Of a stretch of DNA of 64,000 bases, positions 56,556-64,000 are shown piece by piece. The DNA is from Pollenia angustigena (Eukaryota; Arthropoda; Insecta; Diptera; Polleniidae). The stretch is taken from the NCBI GenBank assembly GCA_930367215.1, contig OV884060.1, forward strand, positions 96,372,151 to 96,436,150. The letters are read 5' to 3'. The number at the start of each line of letters is the position of its first letter. The stretch's first letter is position 1. A program made the translations under genes and the position numbers. The notes beneath the pieces are model-generated. The model did not search any database. It had not been told where the DNA came from and saw nothing but the letters and a program-made list of their open reading frames with translations.

Positions 56556-57860
56556 TATATGTAAATTGTAATCAAAAATGAGTAATCGTAAACACAAAAA
56601 AAACAAATGTGAACTAAAAACCAGAAAAAATCTTAGAGTAAATTAAATTTGATTTTGAAAATATTTATTTATTTTTGCTTTTATTCCTTACATCTAATTT
56701 CAAGCTACAATGGCAAAAGCCAACTAGCCGCTTATAAAGAATCTGTTAGTGCCAAATTCAATACCGCCATAGCTGGGTATTTTGGACTGCCTTTCAGATA
56801 ATAAAATTAAAGCACCGAATTGTACTGTGAAGTTTAACAAACTGGTAAATAAAGCTTAACTAACATATTGTATACGTCCATCATTGTCAAAACAACTTGT
56901 AGGCTTTACAAGAAAAATAAATTTTTAACAGTTTAAGGCAATTTATCATTTTATATTTGTTTGCTTCTCATGTAAAGTTTTCAAAATTTTGTATAGGGCC
57001 TTTTGCTAAAAACAATTCTTTTGATTTCATACAAATACTTTCAATGATTTTTTTAAACTAAATTTCACTGAGAAATTATGAAAGCGTAAGACTTACCCCC
57101 TTATAAAAAAGTTAAAGTACACGTTTGTTAATCAATATATTAATCCCATTCACTTGCTGTGCTTAATTGTTGATTAAATAATGTGTACTTTAACTTTTTT
57201 TGTATAAGGGGGTAAAGTTTTTCTTAAATTATAACCGTAATGAAATATTATTTATATGCAGAGAAGTTATAGGGTTTTATAAAACTTTTTCCTTTGTAGA
57301 ATCTACTTATTTGTTTCCTGAAGACACTAATTTAAACTAGGCAAAAATGTTTAAAAAACAAAAGTCTTGTTTTGCTGTAATTTATGTATAAATAACCGAT
57401 ATGCATCAAGAGAAAGTGAACAAAACAGTCTAACCAAACCAAAATATATATTATTTTTTTTAATAAAAACTAGCTTTTTGATCATATACCAAAAAACGTG
57501 AATTTTTTGATCATGAGAAAATGTTGCTTTACTAAATACGAACGAAATAATCAAGATATTATTTTTGGATTTTCTTGTTTAAAGAAACTAAACTTCTTTC
57601 CGTGTACCAGGGTTATTTTTGCATAACTTTCCACACAACCCTAGAGGTATTATGCGATGTGCGTTTCCAATTATTTTATATGGCTGGCATCCCCAGTAGG
57701 CCTACATACCATAACTTAAATATAAAAATTTAATTAATATTCATACATATGTATGTATCACAGATATAAAAATTTACTAGACTATACAGAAAAAATGTTT
57801 TGTTCAATTAATTTACAAGTCTTAGAATCACTCCTGTAGTTGCAGATAAATATATCACAT
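56556..57860. other. AT-rich intergenic stretch
   Basis: No gene is recognised. One MITE-like inverted repeat is listed separately. The remainder is A/T-rich with chance frames only. Confidence 0.4.
57094..57215. mobile_element. 122-bp MITE-like inverted repeat
   Basis: Ends TTACCCCCTTATA and GTATAAGGGGGTAA, with AAAGTTAAAGTACAC further in on both sides. No clear target duplication. Confidence 0.7.
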
Positions 57861-58873
57861 TTAATTTTTTTTAAGGCAACCACAATGACAACAAAATCTT
57901 GTTTTGTCACCTTGATGCTTTAATAACATTTTTTTCATTTCCGACCTGAAAGAGTTAGGATTGCTTAATTTTTTTAAAGGCTCGTTTTTAAGAATTTTTG
58001 ATGCAAACATAAAAACAAAAATTCCACAACTTGCGCCATCTTTCTGTCTAGAGGTATCATCTCTGTCAGAAAATTCCTTATATTTCCATAGTGTTGCATT
58101 TTTGCCTAAATAAGCTTTAAAGTTATCATAAATTCCTTTTCCGACTTTTAGATCATTAAACGAGTTAATATGATAAAACTCATGTGTACGAACTTTTATG
58201 ACACATAAAGTAAAATGTTGAGAATGCCCAATAAAAAATTTTATCATATTGCGAAGCACTAATGGTACATTTAAAAAAATAAGCGCAGAATTATGCGCTA
58301 CGCAATAAGACATACAGAAATGCAGTAAAGTAAGTGATAAAACTCTCAACAACTTTTATAAAAAAAATAACATTTCAAGTGCTACGGCATTCCCTTACTA
58401 AGAAGCAGGTTTGTAAGGGAGAATACTAAAAAATAACTGTATCAAAACATTCAGTGTGTAAAGCTGATCGTTACATCCAACATTTTTTTATGCGCTGAAT
58501 AATGCGCTTCATGTGTCAAAAATGTATTGCTTCAAATGGGAACTCGCCATATAAAATTCATGTCTTCCGTATGCGCAATGGTAAGCGCAACTCTTATATT
58601 TCTCCCTTACAAACCTGCTTCGTTGGAAGCTCCATTTTTTACTGGGTGTAACATTGGAACAAATATTAAATCGGGTTGATTTTTAAATAACATGCTTATT
58701 TGATCAAACTGTATGTTATTTAATTGACAAGGCATACTTTTACAGTTAGTTGATCCACTTTCTTTAATGATTACTAATAGACATGCATCTAGCACAAAAT
58801 TAGTCAACCATTGGTCATTGCTTAAAGAATACCAGTCTGAAATTTCCAAATAGTCGCAAAATCCAATCTCCAT
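57861..58873 (-). pseudogene. Ulp1-like cysteine peptidase domain of a transposon
   Basis: The C-terminal domain of the element below, read from 58873 down. The N-terminal part is WYSLSNDQWLTNFVLDACL, then LIFVPMLHP. It is interrupted by a MITE at 58403-58620. The catalytic part follows (58290-57861), with His in SQHFTLCVIK, an Asn/Asp-containing FYHINSFND and the Gln and nucleophile Cys in RQKDGASCGIFVF. These are the C48/Ulp1 family positions. The last residues hold CCHCGC. Ulp1 domains cleave ubiquitin-like proteins and are carried by several transposon families. Confidence 0.65.
58403..58620. mobile_element. 218-bp MITE in the Ulp1 domain
   Basis: Ends AAGCAGGTTTGTAAGGGAGA and its reverse complement. 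It splits the peptidase coding sequence. The target duplication is not clear. Confidence 0.7.
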
Positions 58874-59091
58874 TGGATCAACGATATTATTAATTTCAGA
58901 GTATAATATATCAAATTTGAAAAGAAAAAAACTAACTTCATTTTCTTTGTGGTCTATATTTAAAGTACGATTTTTGCGACTTTCAAAAATTTTTTGCTTG
59001 CCGTAGCTTCATACATTATTTTCGGACGAATAGCTTTTGTCTAATTTTGCTTATCTTTCCCCATTCTTCTTCGGGTTCCAAGACACTTTTA

Positions 59092-61160
59092 TCAATAGAG
59101 CAGTTTTTTTTCATTTGGAGTGGAACTGGCATAAGAGTGCTCTTTATCAATTCGAATACTAGTACCAGGCTCATTAAGTTCATTTAAACTTAAATTAATT
59201 GAATTATCAATTTCCTGGTCAATTGTTCCAAACATGTTATAACTATATCGCAACTCTTTCAAGGAACTCAGGTAATCAATTCTCATAACTTTAACAAATA
59301 CATCTGGCCTTACAGATTTTTGAGGCAATATAATATTTTTTTTTGCAAAAAGTATGAAAATTCAACGGGAGCATTACTAATATGATCTCCGGACGGATCA
59401 ACATGTATTCCCATAACATTTGTCCAAAGAACAATATATGAGCAATATTTATTTAATATAAACATGCATATATCATCGTTACGATATTTATTTAAACATT
59501 GACCCGTCGTAATTGTTTTCATCATGTCTCCAATTTCATCGTTAATTTCCAGAAACATTTTTCGAAATGGGCTATTGAATGCAATAGACTCTAAACGATC
59601 AGTATTTTCGTTATCAAGAAGTGTATACTCCTTGCTAGTGTTTTCACTATCGATTTCTATCACACATAGTTGTAATATTTCAAAACTTTGTTCAAAAACA
59701 CTAGACTTACATATATGGGGATAGCAAAACTATAAAAATGTGTTTAAACCAACGTTGGCATTCTGCTAGCGTGGTTAAACTAAATGCAGCTACTAACACA
59801 TTCTTTAACAAAGCTCTCAAAATATGATTTTTGCCTAATTTCGAATCTAAATCCTTGCAAATTATATGTATGTAATGACATTTACACCACTGCAGGACAA
59901 CAAAATCAGGCTTATGGTTTGAATTAATTTTCAAGTTGTTAAGAAATGTGGCACTCGCTATAAGATACTGTAATAAAGTCTGATTATTAAAACTTTTTAA
60001 AATCGCACCATATAATGCTGCACTCACATCAGTACAAATTCTTTTACAATAAGGCTATTTAAACTGATATTTAATTTTGTTTTCCTTCAAAAATAACTTT
60101 AATTTATCCAAAAAGGTACATATCTCACTAATAGTGTGGCGGGAAAGAATTGCTTCCGCAATCGGAAGAATTTTTTTTAGCTTACAATTTCGTATAACTA
60201 ATTTATAAGTTAAAATTCTTTTCTCAGCACACTCTACATGTTTTACGCTTTCACTAGAAGCATCCATATGCAAAGTAAAACGAGAGTCCACAAGTATTTT
60301 AACATTACTTGAAATAGTTTTAAATGTAAGGTTTTCCCATGTATAAACTGTAAATGGAGAGCCAACTAATTGTATATAACTTTTGTATGGCCCTCTTTTC
60401 ATCAAAATAAGAGCATAAACTGGATCTGGATGATAATATCTATCGAAGTTACCTTCGGACTTAACTTTTCTGTATGTTTCCAGTTTTTGAATATTTTGAA
60501 AATTGCTTTTTTCGGCAATATCATCAGCAGAATTTAAAATTTGCTACTTTCTGTATAAATAAGCATTATCTTCTTTAAGCTCATTTTTAAAAACATGTCT
60601 TCTTACGCCCCGTATCTGGGGAACATGTATTTCATCTTTAGCATGATGTAACTCTTTTTGTTCTATAAACAGTGACATCGCCACTTAGAGTTATTTCAAA
60701 ACGAAAGGTGCTACAATCATTAAATTTGCAATAGGCATAAACAAATGTACTTTTTTTACTACTCAATACATTATAAAAACAAAATGCAAACATTATGATG
60801 CTTTAAATATTCCTCTCTTACTAAATCTTCGAGGATTTTTTTCTCTGTAATTTTTTTATGCACATTTTTTACAATGTCTAAATTTATTGAAAATCTACAA
60901 TCGAGAATGTTCTTCTCAAAAATTCTTTTGGGTTTTGAACTCTTCGTTTCTTCTCGAAGGACATTTCGGTTACATTTTTCCTTCGGATTAGGTGTCTTTC
61001 TGTAATTTAAGAAGTTTAAGACATTCAACGAATCATCTGTAGTTTCAAAAGGACCGAGAGTATGATCACGGTTATTTGTTTTTACTTTTTTATCTAATTT
61101 TAAATTACAATTTTCCGTCTCAGCACAAAATCCAATGCTTTCAGAAAATCTATTTGAACT
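59092..61160 (-). pseudogene. Degenerate transposase-like gene linked to Ulp1 domain
   Basis: Coding fragments run downward in the order expected for one protein. 61160-60771 is a charged N-terminal part. 60770-60055 contains a Cys-bearing region, PQIRGVRRHVF, then RYYHPDPVYALILMKRG. 60050-59707 includes CKRICTDVSAALYGAILKSF and a helical part. 59663-59310 has LWTNVMG and SNAPVEFSYF, and 59328-59092 follows. Several stops (for example near 60543) and frame changes break it. The pattern matches long MULE-like insect and hydra transposon proteins that end in an Ulp1 peptidase. The family assignment is inference. Terminal repeats were not found. Confidence 0.55.
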
Positions 61161-61192
61161 TTTAGTTTATATTGTTTGTAAAACTGAACTTA

Positions 61193-61757
61193 ACAGTTAC
61201 GATAACCCCTACCAAAATAATAATTTAAACGAATACTTTTGGTTATTTGATACAAGCACTAGCGCCACACCATTCAAATAAAATACACATGCATACATAC
61301 TACGTATGCATTTAAATTTAAAACCTTTTTTTTATATATTTTCTTTTTGCTTATAAACATAAAATGCACTTATAATTTAAACGCTACTTTTCTTTGTGTT
61401 TCTTTTTATTTTTTTTTTTTATTAAAACTTATGAATGTTTGTCCACAAACATACATACATACTTGTATAAACATACATACTTAAATCCATGAATTTTATT
61501 GCCCTAGAAGAGTATCAAATTCCCAGAATATTTAATCAGTACATTTTGCGGGTGGTCACACAAAATGCACTTCAATCACTTTTACTTATTAATAAATTCC
61601 TAGAAAACCAATTATAAAAAAACAACTATTGAGAAATATTTAATATTAAGATTCATGGTAGAATAAGTTAGTCTAAACTAAAGATTCAATAAAGACGGTT
61701 CATAACAAAAAAAAACCAACACGTGTTTTTTTTTATACGGTATAACCGATCAAAACA
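61193..61757 (+). repeat. Putative 5' LTR of a Ty3/gypsy element
   Basis: The right edge is fixed by the primer site at 61762. AATAAA at 61688 is a plausible polyadenylation signal. The left edge (AGTTACGATAACC at 61193) is a guess from gypsy-type LTR starts, since the 3' LTR lies outside the window. Confidence 0.4.
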
Positions 61758-61761
61758 AAAC

Positions 61762-61780
61762 TGGCGACGAGGATGGGATA
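61762..61780 (+). other. Gypsy primer binding site
   Basis: TGGCGACGAGGATGGGATA matches the form of primer sites (TGG start) used by many insect Ty3/gypsy elements. The tRNA is not named. Confidence 0.6.
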
Positions 61781-62794
61781 ACTGCAAGTCCTACCCAACA
61801 AAAAATAAAAGTACATTTATTGTGAACGGTAGTACGTGGATTTTTTAATCCTTAGTGCGGTTATTCAAACTTTAACTGCGAGCAAAAGATTGCCGTGTTC
61901 AAAATAATATTTTTACGGAAGTTCGTATTAGAAACTAGAATTGTGAGCAAAAGATTGCCACATCCTAGAATAATTAAGAACAAAATTTTTTGTGCAAAAG
62001 TGCAAAATTTAAATTAAAATTTTGTATTGTGAAAAACACTCACAAATTAAATTATACATAACTTATACAAAAGTATAAAATTAAAGCTGAGATTTTGGTG
62101 AACCAACATAAGTGCAAAATTACAAGGACAATTTTTTTCCTTTTTTTTTTATTAAAATTTTTTGTAAAAATACAAAACAATTAAGAATTAAATTTTTGTG
62201 TGTGTAAAAGAAAAATGTAAAAAAAATTTTTTTTGCTGAAACAAGTTTTGTGCAGAAGTACATATTTAAATTAAAAATAATAATAATAAATCAAGGAAAA
62301 ACTTTAATGAAACGTATAAACAATGAATAAATATATTTACAAGTGTGTGCAAAAGCCTATTTCCTAAAGAAATTTATTTTTATTTTTATAAATCAAACAT
62401 AAAAAAATAAAATACAAAAGTTATAAACTTAAACAAAAAAAGTATATAATAAACTTAGAAAGGCTTAACTAATAAAAGTTCACAAGGCCCATTTGATGAA
62501 AATTCGACAACCAGTAACAGCACCACTAAATTTCCTAACGAAGAAACTACCTGTAACAACCAAACCTAGTTAGAAGCAACAGAAGAGCGACAACAGAAAA
62601 CCGGAAGAGGTCATCGTAAGTGAAATATTTATTTATAAACCTATATTTATAACTGAAATCGCGAAAAAATTTTCCATTGGTCCAATACTTTGTGTGAATA
62701 GGAATTCTTTTTGTTTTGTTCTCTGTGAATTAACCCCAGAATTTATTTTTCATATAAAAAAAAAACAATTTTTTTTACCTTTTAATATCATAAA
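61781..62794 (+). other. Gypsy leader
   Basis: A 1-kb AT-rich leader without ORFs. A direct repeat GAGCAAAAGATTGCC occurs at about 61880 and 61948. Confidence 0.5.
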
Positions 62795-63767
62795 ATGGCG
62801 AATCCTCAACAGATCACCTTAGATCCAATTAGGTACTTAAACAACTTACCCCAGTTTAATGGAAATAAGAATGACCTAATGACTTTCACGAGACTGATAG
62901 ACAGGATATATCCGATACTCGCTACATACGACGAGTTGTCACAATTACTATTTTCAGATATTATCAAGAGTTGGTAGGGCAAAGGAAGTTATTGAAATAA
63001 ACACCCAAGCTCGATCTTGGGAAGATATCAAGAGGACATTACAAAATAACTTTGGCGGGAGGAAAAATTGTGAGGAATTGTATGACGACTTAAGAGCCGC
63101 CACTTTCCACACAAATACTATTGACTTTTACAACGATATCAAGTATAGACTAAGATGCCTAAATAATAAAAGTGCAATAGTACTGGGCGAAGGAGAAGCT
63201 GCAAACCATGTTGCATTAAATAATCAGAGAACAGCTCTTCATATTTTTAAGAATAAAATCCCAGAGCCTATGAAGACCATCTTAGCATATAGAAATCCAA
63301 CATCGTTAGAAGCCGCCATGGACATTATGTATGAAAACGGGTACGATCTAATGGGCAAAGACAGTCAAATATATAGAAAAGCCAAACAACCTAGGGACAA
63401 TTACAACGACACAAACAATAAAAAGAAATACCAAGACGATAGAGGACGTGGAAACTATCAACAGAACGATAATAATTGGGAAAACCCTAGATATAATCAA
63501 CAGAATAATAATAATGAAATTCCCAGACATAGCAACTATCGACAAAACGATAGGGAAAGTCAAAAACATAGCAATTATCGACAAAACGATAATAATAGGG
63601 AAAGTCAAAGACGTAGCAATTATCGTCAGAACGACAATAGACATTTTTACGCGAACAATGAGGACCAAAGATGGCCAAATAATCAAAATCACAACAATAA
63701 CCAAATGACCCAACCACGACAATCAGGTGTGGAACCCATGGACGTCAATAATGTAGAAAATTTTTAA
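62795..63767 (+). pseudogene. Ty3/gypsy Gag, frameshifted
   Basis: The structural capsid protein of a gypsy/297-type retroelement. The ATG at 62795 starts an N-terminal capsid segment (PQFNGNKNDLMTFTRLIDRI) that ends at a TAG near 62976 because of a one-base shift. The frame is open again through 63767, with the conserved capsid sequence FYNDIKYRLRCLNN and KIPEPMKTILAYRNP. It then ends in an Asn/Gln/Arg-rich tail with repeats of NYRQNDNNRES in place of zinc knuckles. A basic Asn-rich tail is seen in errantivirus-type Gags. Confidence 0.8.
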
Positions 63768-64000
63768 CAGACAGCCTCTACGGAAAATTACCCTATATAA
63801 CGATAAAAACAAAATTAAAAGCTTTAAAATTTATTATATGGAGAAAATATACTAATACTATGAACCTCAAAACACTTCAACATACCATTCAAAGTAATGA
63901 AAAGGTATCTATTCCACTCTTTGAAGAACTTGGTGATACTGACAATAAAATAGAATTTTTAGTCTGTAATTTTCATACATATTATGATGGCTTAATCGGA
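63768..64000 (+). pseudogene. Ty3/gypsy Pol start, cut by window end
   Basis: From 63768 one frame is open for 77 codons to the window edge. It begins like a gypsy protease region (GKLPYITIKTK) and reaches FHTYYDGLIG, near the end of the protease. The catalytic DTG/DSG triplet expected in between is absent, so a deletion is likely. Confidence 0.55.

Overview
The window is eukaryotic, AT-rich, intron-containing and almost entirely made of transposable elements. GT-AG introns of 58-67 bp, BEL/Pao and Ty3/gypsy retrotransposons, Jockey- and LOA-like LINEs, Helitrons, PIF/Harbinger elements and a Wee1 fragment most like the Drosophila protein point to a higher fly (Diptera, Brachycera). The species cannot be named from sequence alone. 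No tRNA, rRNA, CRISPR array or prokaryotic operon was seen.

Layout. 1-1505 (-): frameshifted copy of an uncharacterised multicopy arthropod protein family. 2.9-4.3 kb: Jockey-like reverse transcriptase remnant. About 4.3-9.1 kb: degenerate LINE (ORF1, endonuclease, reverse transcriptase, 3' hairpin, AAAT tail) with a MITE inside it. 9.1-11.2 kb: gene-poor, with a glycine/arginine-rich relic and a cluster of CGATA motifs. 11.2-31.5 kb: PIF/Harbinger element 1, with convergent Myb-like and transposase genes. Its transposase is split by a 17.6 kb tandem BEL/Pao dimer (LTR-body-LTR-body-LTR) flanked by the 5-bp duplication GGAGT. 31.5-32.6 kb: non-autonomous Helitron.

32.7-42.1 kb (+): a spliced but dead copy of the cell-cycle kinase gene Wee1. 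It has a frameshift, has lost most of the kinase C-lobe, and is interrupted by a 5.9 kb LOA-like LINE, two MITEs and a 1.8 kb double fold-back element. 42.1-44.3 kb: MITEs and nested fold-back repeats.

44.3-56.55 kb: a second BEL/Pao element (510-bp LTRs, duplication ATATG). Its long leader carries a nested PIF/Harbinger element (45.5-48.8 kb) whose two genes both look intact. Its pol has three stop codons in one otherwise open frame. Between pol and the 3' LTR lies a small zinc-knuckle ORF whose ATG directly follows a splice-acceptor-like site. 57.9-61.2 kb (-): wreck of a transposon gene with an Ulp1-like cysteine peptidase domain. 61.2-64.0 kb: 5' part of a Ty3/gypsy element that runs off the window.

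No intact host gene is visible. The only sequences that look functional are the two genes of Harbinger 2. The nesting gives a relative history: Wee1 copy, then its insertions; Harbinger 1, then the BEL dimer inside it; BEL 2, then Harbinger 2 inside it.
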